A stretch of DNA of 64,000 bases, from NCBI RefSeq assembly GCF_032463525.1, contig NZ_CP135971.1, positions 2,542,001-2,606,000 on the forward strand, in the 5' to 3' direction. The notes beneath the pieces were generated by a model. It did not search any database. It was not told where the DNA came from and worked only from the letters and a program-made list of their open reading frames with translations. The position numbers and the translations under genes were made by a program. Positions 18,371-27,612 of the stretch are shown here, one piece after another (position 1 is the first letter of the stretch; every line of letters begins with the position of its first letter). The stretch is from Pseudomonas sp. DTU_2021_1001937_2_SI_NGA_ILE_001. GTDB taxonomy: Bacteria > Pseudomonadota > Gammaproteobacteria > Pseudomonadales > Pseudomonadaceae.

Positions 18371-19822
18371 ATGACCGTTCGCCGCACCAAAATCGTCGCC
18401 ACACTGGGCCCTGCGAGTAATTCACCGGAAGTCATCGAGCGTCTGATCCTCTCGGGTCTGGACGTTGCCCGCCTGAACTTCTCCCATGGCACCCCGGACG
18501 AGCACAAGGCTCGCGCCCGGCTGATCCGCGAGATCGCCGCCAAGCATGGCCGTTTCGTTGCCCTGTTGGGCGACCTGCAAGGTCCGAAGATCCGTATCGC
18601 CAAATTCACCAACAAGCGTATCGAGCTCAAGGTTGGCGACAAGTTCACCTTCTCCACCGCTCATCCCCTGACCGAAGGTAACCAGGAAATCGTCGGCATC
18701 GACTATCCGGACCTGGTCAAGGATTGCGGCGTGGGCGACATCCTGCTGCTGGACGACGGGCGCGTGGTCATGCGTGTCGACACCCAGACCGCCCACGAAC
18801 TGCACTGCACCGTGCAGGTCGGCGGCCCGCTGTCCGACCACAAGGGCATCAACCGCCTGGGTGGCGGCCTCACTGCACCGGCCCTGACCGAGAAAGACAA
18901 GCACGACATCAAGCTGGCGGCCGAGATGGACCTGGACTATCTGGCCGTGTCCTTCCCGCGTGACGCTTCCGACATGGAATACGCCCGCCAGCTGCGCGAC
19001 GAGGCCGGCGGTACCGCCTGGCTGGTCGCCAAGATCGAGCGTGCCGAAGCCGTGGCCGACGATGAAGTGCTCGATGCCCTGATCCGCGCCAGCGACGCGG
19101 TGATGGTTGCCCGTGGCGACCTGGGTGTGGAAATCGGCGACGCCGAGCTGGTCGGCGTGCAGAAGAAAATCATTGCCCATGCCCGTACCCACAACAAGGC
19201 CGTGATCGTCGCCACGCAAATGATGGAGTCGATGATCACCAGCCCGATGCCGACCCGTGCCGAGGTTTCCGACGTGGCCAACGCCGTGCTGGACTACACC
19301 GACGCCGTGATGCTCTCGGCCGAGAGCGCCGCCGGTTCTTATCCGGTCGAAGCGGTCCAGGCCATGGCACGTATCTGCCTGGGTGCCGAACGCCATCCGA
19401 CCGGCAAGAGTTCCAAGCACCGTCTGGGTGAAAGCTTCACCCGCTGCGACGAAAGCATCGCGCTGGCGGCCATGTACACCGCCAACCACTTCCCTGGCGT
19501 GAAGGCGATCATCGCCCTGACCGAAAGCGGCTACACCCCGCTGATCATGTCGCGCATCCGTTCCTCGGTGCCGATCTTCGCCTTCTCTCCGCACCGCGAA
19601 ACCCAAGCCCGTGCGGCGATGTTCCGTGGCGTGTACACCATCCCCTTCGACCCGGCATCGCTGCCACCAGGGCAGGTCAGCCAGGCCGCCGTGGACGAGC
19701 TGCTGCAACGCGGGCTGATCGAACAGGGCGACTGGGTGATCCTCACCAAGGGTGACAGCTACCACACCATTGGCGGCACCAACGGCATGAAGATCCTGCA
19801 CGTGGGCGATCCGCTGGTCTGA
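18371..19822 (+). CDS. pykA: Pyruvate kinase
   Basis: Converts phosphoenolpyruvate and ADP to pyruvate and ATP. The 483-residue product has the TIM-barrel, B-domain and C-terminal regulatory parts. Visible motifs are TKIVATLGPAS at the N terminus, the substrate loop LNFSHG, the signature region AWLVAKIERAEAVAD with the catalytic Lys, and VMVARGDLGVEIG. The start is ATG 18371 with TAGGAG upstream; a TTG two codons earlier is unlikely. The length and sequence fit the proteobacterial PykA type. A strong terminator follows, so it is monocistronic. Confidence 0.94.
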   Translation: MTVRRTKIVATLGPASNSPEVIERLILSGLDVARLNFSHGTPDEHKARARLIREIAAKHGRFVALLGDLQGPKIRIAKFTNKRIELKVGDKFTFSTAHPLTEGNQEIVGIDYPDLVKDCGVGDILLLDDGRVVMRVDTQTAHELHCTVQVGGPLSDHKGINRLGGGLTAPALTEKDKHDIKLAAEMDLDYLAVSFPRDASDMEYARQLRDEAGGTAWLVAKIERAEAVADDEVLDALIRASDAVMVARGDLGVEIGDAELVGVQKKIIAHARTHNKAVIVATQMMESMITSPMPTRAEVSDVANAVLDYTDAVMLSAESAAGSYPVEAVQAMARICLGAERHPTGKSSKHRLGESFTRCDESIALAAMYTANHFPGVKAIIALTESGYTPLIMSRIRSSVPIFAFSPHRETQARAAMFRGVYTIPFDPASLPPGQVSQAAVDELLQRGLIEQGDWVILTKGDSYHTIGGTNGMKILHVGDPLV

Positions 19823-19840
19823 TCCCGCGGTTGCTACGGC

Positions 19841-19875
19841 AAAGCCCCGGCGCGCAAGCGACCGGGGCTTTTTTC
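19841..19875 (+). terminator. Rho-independent terminator of pykA
   Basis: Stem AAAGCCCCGG / CCGGGGCTTT with an 11-nt loop and a T-run. Confidence 0.9.
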
Positions 19876-19900
19876 ATTCAGGCGCAACAGCGTCGGGCGG

Positions 19901-19940
19901 AATCGGCTTCAGCCGGCAAGCCTTCCGCAGCTGAAGTCGT
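19901..19940. repeat. Hairpin repeat element, copy 1
   Basis: A 40-bp element whose ends form CTTCAGC / GCTGAAG. It is closely similar to the element at 59163-59202; both contain TCGGCTTCAGC and GCAAGCC. It resembles an extragenic palindromic repeat and lies between a terminator and the end of a converging gene. Confidence 0.5.
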
Positions 19941-20891
19941 TCAGATACCTGCCGGCCGGCTGCCGAGAAACATATCGGTCAACACCCGGTTGCGCGGCAC
20001 ACCCGCCAGGTACAGGCTCTTGGCGAAGGTCTCGACGCTGTCCGGGCTGCCGCAGGCCAGCGCCACAGCCTGGCGCGCCAGCAGACGCAGCTCGCCCAGC
20101 GCCTCGCGCAGCGCCGGCGGAGTAACCAGCCTGACATGCAGCGCCGCATGCTCGCCTGACAGGCGTGCCAGTTCATCGGCCAGGTAATGACCTGCGGCCT
20201 CATGGGCCAGATGCAGGATATGGATCGGCCCCTGGTGGCCCTCATGCAGGGCCTGGCGCAGAACCCCCCACAGCGGCCCCAGCCCCGTACCGGCGGCCAA
20301 CAGCAAGAGGGGGCGCGCCTGCCAGTCCGGGTCGTAGTGCAGCGCCCCGCCGCGCAGCTCACCCAGGCGCAACCGGTCGCCGGCCCGCAGATTCCGTGCG
20401 ACATCGCAGAAGGCGCCTGGCAGACGGCAATCGATGTGGAATTCGAGAAAATCGTCGCAGCCCGGCAGGCTGGCCAGCGAATAGGGCCGCGCCACCCCGC
20501 TCTCGGTCCACAGCACCTGATGCTGGCCGGCCCGGTAACGCTGCGGGCGCTCGGCCTGCAGGCGCAGGCGCAACACCTGGGCACCCAGCCAGTCGGCCGC
20601 GACCACCTGTGCCGGCAGGCCATCGTGCAGCGGGTCGAAGACCTCCAGGTCGAGGTCTTCCACCACACGGCACTGGCAGGCCAGGCGCCAGCCCTGCTGG
20701 CGGCGTTCGGCGGCCAGCGCTTCGGGCTGGGCGTCCAGCGCTTCGCCCCGGGTGCAGCGCACCAGGCAGGCATGGCAACTGCCGGCCCGACAGCTATAGG
20801 GGATGGAAATGCCGGCCTGGATCAGGGCATCGAGCAGGCCGTCGCCGGCGCTCACCGGCCAGTGCCGGGCACCGACTCGCAGATGGGGCAT
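19941..20891 (-). CDS. 2Fe-2S ferredoxin/flavin-NAD(P)H reductase fusion
   Basis: A 316-residue oxidoreductase. The N-terminal plant-type ferredoxin domain (1-85) has Cys ligands 34, 39, 42 and 72 (CRAGSCHAC, then LACQC). A FAD-binding barrel with RPYSLAS follows, then a NAD(P)-binding lobe (LLLLAAGTGLGPLWG). The architecture is that of oxygenase reductase components, but no oxygenase gene is nearby. Its electron acceptor is therefore unknown. It is transcribed divergently from the fumarase gene. Confidence 0.86.
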   Translation of the reverse strand: MPHLRVGARHWPVSAGDGLLDALIQAGISIPYSCRAGSCHACLVRCTRGEALDAQPEALAAERRQQGWRLACQCRVVEDLDLEVFDPLHDGLPAQVVAADWLGAQVLRLRLQAERPQRYRAGQHQVLWTESGVARPYSLASLPGCDDFLEFHIDCRLPGAFCDVARNLRAGDRLRLGELRGGALHYDPDWQARPLLLLAAGTGLGPLWGVLRQALHEGHQGPIHILHLAHEAAGHYLADELARLSGEHAALHVRLVTPPALREALGELRLLARQAVALACGSPDSVETFAKSLYLAGVPRNRVLTDMFLGSRPAGI

Positions 20892-21075
20892 CGAGAACTT
20901 CCTGGCGCCGCCTGTAGAAAATGACGCCGATTGTACAGGCTGGGCGACCGGGCAGGTTATACTGCCGCGCCTTTTGCGCCCGCTACGGCCCTTTCTGGTG
21001 CGAATCCAAGCGCTTCGCCAGAGCTTCGCCGAGTAGCGTCAACAATGTTCCCGTCCCTAAAGAGGAGCGCGCTGC

Positions 21076-22599
21076 ATGACCGTGATCAAGCAAGACGACC
21101 TGATTCAGAGCGTGGCCGACGCCCTGCAGTTCATTTCCTACTACCACCCCGTGGACTTCATCCAGGCGATGCACGAAGCCTACCTGCGTGAAGAATCCCC
21201 GGCTGCTCGCGACTCCATCGCCCAGATCCTGATCAACTCGCGCATGTGCGCCACCGGCCATCGTCCGATCTGCCAGGACACCGGCATCGTCACCGTCTTC
21301 GTGCGCGTCGGTATGGACGTACGCTGGGATGGCGCGACCATGAGCCTGGACGACATGATCAACGAAGGCGTGCGTCGCGCCTACAACCTGCCCGAGAACG
21401 TCCTGCGCGCCTCGATCCTGGCCGACCCGGCCGGCAGCCGCAAGAACACCAAGGACAATACCCCGGCGGTCATCCACTACTCCATCGTGCCGGGCAACAC
21501 CGTCGAGGTGGACGTCGCGGCCAAGGGCGGCGGTTCGGAAAACAAGTCGAAGATGGCCATGCTCAACCCATCCGACTCCATCGTCGACTGGGTCCTCAAG
21601 ACCGTACCGACCATGGGTGCTGGCTGGTGCCCACCCGGCATGCTCGGCATCGGCATCGGCGGTACCGCCGAAAAGGCCGCTGTGATGGCCAAGGAAGTGT
21701 TGATGGAGTCCATCGACATCCATGAACTCAAGGCCCGTGGCCCGCAGAACCGTATCGAGGAACTGCGCCTGGAGCTGTTCGAGAAGGTCAACCAGCTGGG
21801 CATCGGCGCCCAGGGCCTGGGCGGCCTGACCACCGTGCTCGACGTGAAGATCATGGACTACCCGACCCACGCCGCCTCGCTGCCGGTGTGCATGATCCCC
21901 AACTGCGCGGCCACCCGTCACGCGCACTTCGTGCTCGACGGCTCCGGCCCGGCCGAACTGGAAGCGCCATCGCTGGACGCCTACCCGGAGATCGTCTGGG
22001 AAGCCGGCCCGTCGGCCCGCCGTGTCGACCTCGACACCCTGACGCCGGAAGAAGTGCAGAGCTGGCAGCCGGGCGAGACCATCCTGCTCAACGGCAAGAT
22101 GCTCACTGGCCGCGACGCCGCGCACAAACGCATGGTCGAGATGCTCAACAAAGGCGAAAGCCTGCCGGTGGACCTCAAGGGTCGCTTCATCTACTACGTC
22201 GGCCCGGTCGATCCGGTCGGCGACGAAGTGGTTGGCCCGGCAGGTCCGACCACCGCGACACGGATGGACAAATTCACTCGCCAGATCCTCGAACAGACCG
22301 GCCTGCTGGGCATGATCGGCAAGTCCGAGCGCGGCCCGACCGCCATCGACGCGATCAAGGACCACAAGGCCGTGTACCTGATGGCCGTGGGCGGCGCTGC
22401 CTATCTGGTGGCCCAGGCGATCCGCAAGTCGAAGGTCGTGGCTTTCGCCGAGCTGGGCATGGAAGCGATCTACGAGTTCGAGGTCAAGGACATGCCGGTC
22501 ACCGTTGCAGTGGACAGCAAGGGTGAGTCGGTGCACATCACCGGCCCGGCGATCTGGCAGAAGAAGATCAGCGACAGCCTGGCGGTGGAAGTTCAGTAA
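21076..22599 (+). CDS. fumA: Class I fumarate hydratase (4Fe-4S)
   Basis: Interconverts fumarate and malate in the TCA cycle with an oxygen-sensitive 4Fe-4S cluster. The 507-residue protein has the fused alpha and beta domains. N-terminal blocks CQDTGIV and KGGGSENKSK carry cluster and substrate residues, and the C-terminal beta domain has GPTTATRMDKF. AAGAGGAG lies 8 bases before the ATG and TATACT (20958-20963) is a likely -10. Monocistronic, ended by a strong terminator. Confidence 0.93.
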   Translation: MTVIKQDDLIQSVADALQFISYYHPVDFIQAMHEAYLREESPAARDSIAQILINSRMCATGHRPICQDTGIVTVFVRVGMDVRWDGATMSLDDMINEGVRRAYNLPENVLRASILADPAGSRKNTKDNTPAVIHYSIVPGNTVEVDVAAKGGGSENKSKMAMLNPSDSIVDWVLKTVPTMGAGWCPPGMLGIGIGGTAEKAAVMAKEVLMESIDIHELKARGPQNRIEELRLELFEKVNQLGIGAQGLGGLTTVLDVKIMDYPTHAASLPVCMIPNCAATRHAHFVLDGSGPAELEAPSLDAYPEIVWEAGPSARRVDLDTLTPEEVQSWQPGETILLNGKMLTGRDAAHKRMVEMLNKGESLPVDLKGRFIYYVGPVDPVGDEVVGPAGPTTATRMDKFTRQILEQTGLLGMIGKSERGPTAIDAIKDHKAVYLMAVGGAAYLVAQAIRKSKVVAFAELGMEAIYEFEVKDMPVTVAVDSKGESVHITGPAIWQKKISDSLAVEVQ

Positions 22600-22616
22600 C
22601 CCCAGGCGCTACAGGA

Positions 22617-22646
22617 AAAGCCCGGCCCGCCATGGCCGGGCTTTTT
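22617..22646 (+). terminator. Rho-independent terminator of fumA
   Basis: Stem AAAGCCCGGCC / GGCCGGGCTTT, 6-nt loop, T-run. Confidence 0.9.
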
Positions 22647-22993
22647 CATGTCTGGCCGTTGGTCGAGGCCTGTCATTTCTGCCAGTGGACGCTAGCCCCC
22701 TGGCGTCGCAGACTGAACCCGCAGTCGAGCGAAACCTGCCAGGGACGACAAGACCTTCTCCCCATGGCCAGGCCCGTCAGGCTATCGGGCATGACCGAGC
22801 AACAGGAACGTGCTGGCGACACTGATGGTGTTGCCGCGCTGAACGATCGCACAGGCCGAGCGCAGGCCTTGCCGTATCGATCGGAGCACGCGTGGCCATT
22901 GGCAATGCCGAGGGGAGAAGGCGCGCTTGTCTGCACTGCCGGCAATGACGCCCGGTAAGAACGGCAATAGTGCCCCGCCCATAGGCACAAACC
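22647..22993. other. Intergenic stretch, no convincing gene
   Basis: About 350 bases between the fumA terminator and the end of the cardiolipin synthase gene. ORFs on both strands are Cys/Ser/Arg-rich, start at TTG or inside the terminator, and look random. I see no repeat or clear regulatory signal. Confidence 0.5.
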
Positions 22994-24151
22994 TCAGCCC
23001 CTGCGATCCAGCAGGTTGACCACCAGCCTGTCCAGCCAGCCCCAGACCCGTTGCTTGACCCGTCGCCACAAGGGTCGAGACTTCCAGTCGGCCAGGGTGA
23101 CCTCGCGGCTGTGTGCGAAATCCTTGTCGAAACTGGCCACCACCTGCCCGGTAAGCTGCGGGTCGATGGCCTCCAGGTTGGCTTCCAGATTGAAGCGCAG
23201 GTTCCAGTGGTCGAAATTGCACGAGCCGATGCTGGTCCAGTCATCGATCAGCACCATCTTCAGGTGCAGGAAGCACGGCTGGAATTCGAAGATCTTCACC
23301 CCGGCGCGCAGCAACCGCGGGTAATAGCGATGCCCGGCGTAACGCACCGAAGGGTGATCGGTGCGCGGCCCGGTGAGCAGCAGGCGCACGTCGACACCAC
23401 GCAGCGCCGCCTTGCGCAACGAGCGGCGCACACGCCAGGTCGGCAGAAAATAAGGCGTAGCCAGCCAGATCCGCCGCTGCCCGCTGTTCAGCGCACGCAC
23501 CAGCGATTGCAGAATGTCACGGTGCTGACGGGCATCGGCATACGCCACCCGGCCCAGACCTGAGCCGGCCACCGGGACCTTGGGCAAGTGAGTCAGGCCG
23601 AAATTGTCCTGGGGCCGCCAGGCGGTGCGCTGTTCGTTGACGTGGAACTGGCGGTCGAACAAGGCCTGCCAGTCGATCACCAGCGGCCCGCGAATTTCTA
23701 CCATCACCTCATGCCACTGGCTGACCGGCTTGTGCGGCTCCCAGAATTCATCGGTCACGCCGGTGCCGCCCACCACTGCCAGACGCTTGTCGACCAGCAG
23801 CAGCTTGCGGTGGTCGCGATACAGATTGCGCAATCCGCGTCGCCAGCGAATCGGGTTGTAGTGACGCAGGATCACCCCGCCCTCGGTCAGCCGCTGCCTG
23901 AGTCGACTGCCCAGCGCCTGGCTGCCATAGCCATCGAACAGACAGCGCACGATCACCCCACGCCGCGCTGCCGCCACCAACGCCGCCACCACCGCTTCGG
24001 CACAGTGCCCGGCCTCGACCAGGTACAGCTCCAGGTCGACCTGCTGCTCGGCGCCCTCGATAGCGGCCAGCATACGCGGAAAGAACGCCGGGCCGTCGAT
24101 CAGCAGTTCGAAGTGATTGTCTTCACGCCAGGGAAATATGGTGCCAGCCAT
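22994..24151 (-). CDS. clsB: Cardiolipin synthase B-type phospholipase D protein
   Basis: Membrane-associated enzyme that makes cardiolipin by phosphatidyl transfer. The 385-residue protein has two PLD (HKD) motifs: HRKLLLVD near 112 and HLKMVLID near 297, each followed by the expected Gly/Ser-rich block (VVGGTGVTDEFW, SIGSCNFDHWN). There are no long N-terminal membrane helices, which fits ClsB rather than ClsA. The start at 24151 gives MAGTIFPWREDN, the usual ClsB opening. A small ORF ends 2 bases upstream. Confidence 0.9.
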   Translation of the reverse strand: MAGTIFPWREDNHFELLIDGPAFFPRMLAAIEGAEQQVDLELYLVEAGHCAEAVVAALVAAARRGVIVRCLFDGYGSQALGSRLRQRLTEGGVILRHYNPIRWRRGLRNLYRDHRKLLLVDKRLAVVGGTGVTDEFWEPHKPVSQWHEVMVEIRGPLVIDWQALFDRQFHVNEQRTAWRPQDNFGLTHLPKVPVAGSGLGRVAYADARQHRDILQSLVRALNSGQRRIWLATPYFLPTWRVRRSLRKAALRGVDVRLLLTGPRTDHPSVRYAGHRYYPRLLRAGVKIFEFQPCFLHLKMVLIDDWTSIGSCNFDHWNLRFNLEANLEAIDPQLTGQVVASFDKDFAHSREVTLADWKSRPLWRRVKQRVWGWLDRLVVNLLDRRG

Positions 24152-24153
24152 GT

Positions 24154-24336
24154 TCAGCGGGCCAGACCAAGACGCAACACGGATCGAGCTGCGCGGGCGA
24201 GCTGATCGACCGCAAGACGAGCGACGTCCTGTACGAGTGAAACCCGTGCAGGCCAGGACGCCGTTCGCGGCAGCAACGGCGCCCACAGGTCACAGGCGGC
24301 CAGAGCGAACAGTGTTGGGCCAGGGCGTTTGAGCAT
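24154..24336 (-). CDS. Possible small protein preceding clsB
   Basis: A 60-residue ORF with GGAG five bases before its ATG. Its stop lies immediately before the clsB ATG, which suggests translational coupling. The sequence has an N-terminal hydrophobic stretch (LFALAACDLWAPLLP) and a basic amphipathic C-terminal helix (DQLARAARSVLRLGLAR). It could be a short membrane-associated protein. I do not recognise it; the SD and position are the main support. Confidence 0.42.
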   Translation of the reverse strand: MLKRPGPTLFALAACDLWAPLLPRTASWPARVSLVQDVARLAVDQLARAARSVLRLGLAR

Positions 24337-24408
24337 GCGATCTCCGCAAGGGCAGTGGGACGGCAAATCTATCCGCCTGTCAGACCACTGGCAAATCGCC
24401 CGGTTCGC

Positions 24409-24744
24409 TCAGGAGGGCGGTGGCAGCAAGCGGCAACCCTGACGTTCGCCCTGCCACGCCGCCCGATGGCTGCGGCCCAGACCGCTGGCGGTCACGGTGC
24501 GGGTCGCTTCATCGTCGACCAGGCTGCTGGGCACATACTGCTTCACGTAGCCACGACAGTACTGCGCCGGGTTGCCGGTGACGTAGCGGCACGAGCAGTA
24601 CTCCTTGGCGGTATAGGCGCTGATGATGTCGGGGAAGGCCTGCAAGGCGGCTCGATGCAACCAGCCCCATACCAGCAGCACGGCAAGCACCAGCAGCAAC
24701 AGACTGCTCAGCGGGCGGCGACGCAGAAAGCTGTGGCGGCTCAT
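24409..24744 (-). CDS. Single-pass membrane hypothetical protein
   Basis: A 111-residue protein with an N-terminal signal anchor (LSSLLLLVLAVLLVWGWL, about 12-29) and a Cys-containing periplasmic part (AYTAKEYCSCRYVTGNPAQYCRGYVKQ). The closely spaced cysteines suggest a disulfide or metal site. It overlaps the upstream serine hydrolase gene by 4 bases (ATGA), so the two are translationally coupled and probably act together outside the inner membrane. Family function unknown. Confidence 0.75.
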   Translation of the reverse strand: MSRHSFLRRRPLSSLLLLVLAVLLVWGWLHRAALQAFPDIISAYTAKEYCSCRYVTGNPAQYCRGYVKQYVPSSLVDDEATRTVTASGLGRSHRAAWQGERQGCRLLPPPS

Positions 24745-25847
24745 GGTCGCGCTCCCGGACCGAAAGCGGCCAGTACGTGCTGCAAGAGGTCAGCGTGGCG
24801 GTAGCTGCCGTCACGGTCGTCGCCGTAGCGCACGATCACCAGCCCGGCGCTGGGAATCACGAACAGCGCCTGGCCCCAGTGGCCCAACGCCGCGAAGGTA
24901 TCGGCCGGCGCCTGCGGCCAGGGCCCTGGCGCACCGGACGCCGTGCGGTTGAGCCACCAGTGGCCGCCGACCGTCTCATCGGTGGCATCGGCGTTACGCC
25001 CCGCGAAGGGGGTCAGCACGAAGTCCATCCAGGCCACCGGCAACAGCTGGCGGTCCTGCCAGCGCCCGCCGCGCTGCATGAGCAGGCCGATGCGGGCCAG
25101 GTCGCGGGCATTCAGATACAGATAGGACGACCCGACGAAGGTGCCGCTGGCGTCCGTCTCCCAGGTTGCGCTGCGAATGCCCAGCGGCTCGAACAACGCG
25201 GACCACGGATAGTCAGGATAAGCCGCTGCGCCGACCATGCCCTTGAGGGCCGCCGCCAGCACGTTGCTGTCGCCGCTGGAATAGCGCCAGGCGCTGCCTG
25301 CTGCCCAGGCACGCCCGTGCTCGGCGGTAAAGCGCGCCATATCCTGGTGGCCACGGGTGTAGAGCATGGCCACCACCGAGGAATTCAGCGGCGCGTACTC
25401 GTAATCCTCCTGCCAGTCGAGTCCTGAAGACCAATGCAGCAGGTCGGCCAGGGTCACGTCCGGGTGCGCCTTGAAGGGCTCGTAGAAACGCGCCACCGGA
25501 TCTTCGAGGGCAAAGCGACCTTCAGCGAAGGCCACGCCGAGTACGGTCGCCAGCACGCTCTTGCTCACCGACCAGGTCAGGTGCGGGGTGTCGCCACGGG
25601 TCGGCCCGGCATAGCGTTCGTAGACGATACGCCCGTCACGCACCACCAGCAGGGCATCGGTGCGCACGCCCTTGCGCTGCGTCTCGTCACGCGGCGCAAA
25701 GGCGTAGGCGTCCAGTGCCTGCAACGCCGCGGAGGGTGCGGCAGGCCCCTCGCGCCATTGGCTGGCGGGCCATTCTTCGGCCTGCACCACAAGGCTGCCC
25801 AGGCAGCAGGCCAGCCACAGACAGAACCGGGCGAAACGACGAGTCAT
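24741..25847 (-). CDS. Serine hydrolase, beta-lactamase class C family
   Basis: A 368-residue exported protein with a signal peptide (FCLWLACCLGSLVVQA, cleaved near 23). It has the SxxK motif SVSK (about residue 95) with nucleophile Ser. The second motif reads YSSGDSN (about 190) where class C enzymes have YxN. The third block is GHWGQ (about 325), an HxG variant of KTG. These features fit an esterase or D-amino-acid-type hydrolase rather than a true beta-lactamase. It is encoded with the membrane protein downstream. Confidence 0.85.
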   Translation of the reverse strand: MTRRFARFCLWLACCLGSLVVQAEEWPASQWREGPAAPSAALQALDAYAFAPRDETQRKGVRTDALLVVRDGRIVYERYAGPTRGDTPHLTWSVSKSVLATVLGVAFAEGRFALEDPVARFYEPFKAHPDVTLADLLHWSSGLDWQEDYEYAPLNSSVVAMLYTRGHQDMARFTAEHGRAWAAGSAWRYSSGDSNVLAAALKGMVGAAAYPDYPWSALFEPLGIRSATWETDASGTFVGSSYLYLNARDLARIGLLMQRGGRWQDRQLLPVAWMDFVLTPFAGRNADATDETVGGHWWLNRTASGAPGPWPQAPADTFAALGHWGQALFVIPSAGLVIVRYGDDRDGSYRHADLLQHVLAAFGPGARP

Positions 25848-26050
25848 GAAGGTTTTCCACGGCAGAGGTCGCCCAGCTTAACCGCATTGGATGACAGAAC
25901 GGCGTCGTCAAGAGCCGGAAACCGCTGGTAACACAACCATCACCAAAGCGTCACGGGCATGACACGGCACCTCCCTAGCCTGCAGGTACAGCAATGCGCT
26001 TGGACCCATCATTCGACCGGCCCTGCTCGGCTGGCACCCGGAGAGTTCGC

Positions 26051-26806
26051 ATGACCCAGATCGCCCGTATCCGTGACAACAGTTCCGAACGCCGTCTGCA
26101 GGCCGAGCGCCTGACCGGGCCGCGTGCCCTGCAGGAAGCTCAGGCACTGCGTTTCAGTGTATTCAGCGCAGAATTCAACGCACGCCTCAAAGGCGCCGAA
26201 CTGGGTCTGGATATCGACGACTACGACGTGCACTGCATGCACATCGGCGTGCGTGATCTGAACACCGGGCGCCTGGTCGCCACCACCCGCCTGCTCGACC
26301 ACAAGGCTGCCACCAGCCTGGGGCGCTTCTACAGCGAAGAAGAATTCAGCCTGCACGGCCTGGCGCACCTGCAAGGCCCGATCCTGGAGCTGGGGCGCAC
26401 CTGCGTCGACCCGGCCTACCGCAACGGTGGCACCATCGCCGTGCTGTGGAGCGAGCTGGCCGAAGTGCTCAACGAAGGCGGCTACAGCTACCTGATGGGC
26501 TGCGCCAGCATTCCCATGCAGGACGGCGGCATCCAGGCCCACGCGATCATGCAGCGCCTGCGCGAACGCTACCTGTGCACCGAACATCTGCGCGCCGAAC
26601 CGCGCACGCCACTGCCCAGCCTCGACGTGCCCGGCAACGTGATCTGCGAGATGCCCCCTTTGCTGAAGGCCTACATGCGCCTGGGCGCGAAGATCTGTGG
26701 CGAGCCTTGCTGGGACCAGGACTTCCAGGTGGCCGACGTGTTCATTCTGCTCAAGCGTGACGAGCTGTGCCCGCGCTACGCGCGCCACTTCAAGGCGGCG
26801 GTGTGA
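26051..26806 (+). CDS. olsB: L-ornithine N(alpha)-acyltransferase
   Basis: First step of ornithine-lipid synthesis: transfers a 3-hydroxyacyl group from ACP to ornithine. The 251-residue protein has the GNAT-like OlsB signature: [10 protein letters not shown] near the N terminus, [19 protein letters not shown] in the acyl-ACP region, and [12 protein letters not shown]. The start is ATG 26051, after GGAGAGTTCGC. Its stop overlaps the olsA start by one base. Ornithine lipids replace phospholipids under phosphate limitation. Confidence 0.92.
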   Translation: MTQIARIRDNSSERRLQAERLTGPRALQEAQALRFSVFSAEFNARLKGAELGLDIDDYDVHCMHIGVRDLNTGRLVATTRLLDHKAATSLGRFYSEEEFSLHGLAHLQGPILELGRTCVDPAYRNGGTIAVLWSELAEVLNEGGYSYLMGCASIPMQDGGIQAHAIMQRLRERYLCTEHLRAEPRTPLPSLDVPGNVICEMPPLLKAYMRLGAKICGEPCWDQDFQVADVFILLKRDELCPRYARHFKAAV

Positions 26807-27612
26807 TGAGCCGGCTGCGCAGTGTGCTGCGCGTGGCCAGGGTACTGCTGGTGATCGTTGCCGGCCTGGCGCTGGGCAGCCTGGTCGCGACCCTGGAACG
26901 CCTGCGCCTCGGCGGCTCGATCGGCCTGCGCCAGCGCTGCAGCCGCTGGTTCATGGCACGCCTGAGCAACGCCCTGCCGTTTCGGGTAACGGTGCACGGC
27001 GAACTGCCGCGCGAACCGATGCTGTGGGTCTGCAACCACGTGTCCTGGACCGATATCCCCTTGCTGGGCCAGCTCACGCCGCTGTCGTTCCTGTCCAAGG
27101 CCGAAGTGCGCACCTGGCCCATTGCAGGCTGGCTGGCGCACAAGGCTGGCACCCTGTTCATCCGCCGCGGTGCCGGCGACAGCCGCCTGGTGCAACGCCA
27201 GATGGGCAACCTGCTGCAGCAGGGTCGTGCACTGCTGATCTTCCCGGAAGGCACCACCACCGACGGCCGCGCACTGCGTACCTTCCACGGTCGCCTGTTG
27301 TCCAGCGCCATCGACGCCGGTGTCGCCCTGCAACCGGTCGCCATCGAATACCGCCGCGCCGGCGCGCCGGACAGCATCGCGCCGTTCATCGGTGACGATG
27401 ACCTGCTCTCGCACATTCGTCGGCTGTTCGCTCATGAGCAGGGCGAGGTGCACATCCACCTGTTGGCGCCCATCGCCAGCAGTGGCAAGGAACGCGCCGC
27501 CCTGGCCTTCGAAGCGCAGGCGGCGGTTCAGCAGGCGCTGTTCGGCGCACTGCCGGAAAGCCCCGCGGTGCCAGAACCAGCCACGGCGGCATCACCCGCC
27601 AAGGCGGCCTGA
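26806..27612 (+). CDS. olsA: Lyso-ornithine lipid O-acyltransferase (PlsC family)
   Basis: Second step of ornithine-lipid synthesis: acylates the hydroxyl of lyso-ornithine lipid. The 268-residue membrane protein has an N-terminal anchor (RVLLVIVAGLALGSLVATL), the catalytic NHVSWTD box (about 77) and the second motif FPEGTTTDG (about 146). It begins one base before the olsB stop ends. Its last 85 bases overlap the convergent acpH gene; the Ala/Pro-rich tail lies in this overlap. Confidence 0.9.
   Translation: MSRLRSVLRVARVLLVIVAGLALGSLVATLERLRLGGSIGLRQRCSRWFMARLSNALPFRVTVHGELPREPMLWVCNHVSWTDIPLLGQLTPLSFLSKAEVRTWPIAGWLAHKAGTLFIRRGAGDSRLVQRQMGNLLQQGRALLIFPEGTTTDGRALRTFHGRLLSSAIDAGVALQPVAIEYRRAGAPDSIAPFIGDDDLLSHIRRLFAHEQGEVHIHLLAPIASSGKERAALAFEAQAAVQQALFGALPESPAVPEPATAASPAKAA

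Noticed and set aside
18422..19801. 459-codon minus-strand ORF opposite pyruvate kinase
   Set aside because: It mirrors pykA and has no family similarity; its His/Gly/Asp-rich composition is that of a reverse-complement shadow.
20983..22536. 517-codon minus-strand ORF opposite fumarase
   Set aside because: Covers the whole of a confident class I fumarase; low-complexity His/Arg/Gly composition.
22673..22990. 105-codon minus-strand ORF just downstream of clsB
   Set aside because: TTG start, Cys/Ser/Arg-rich sequence and no recognisable family; treated as intergenic.
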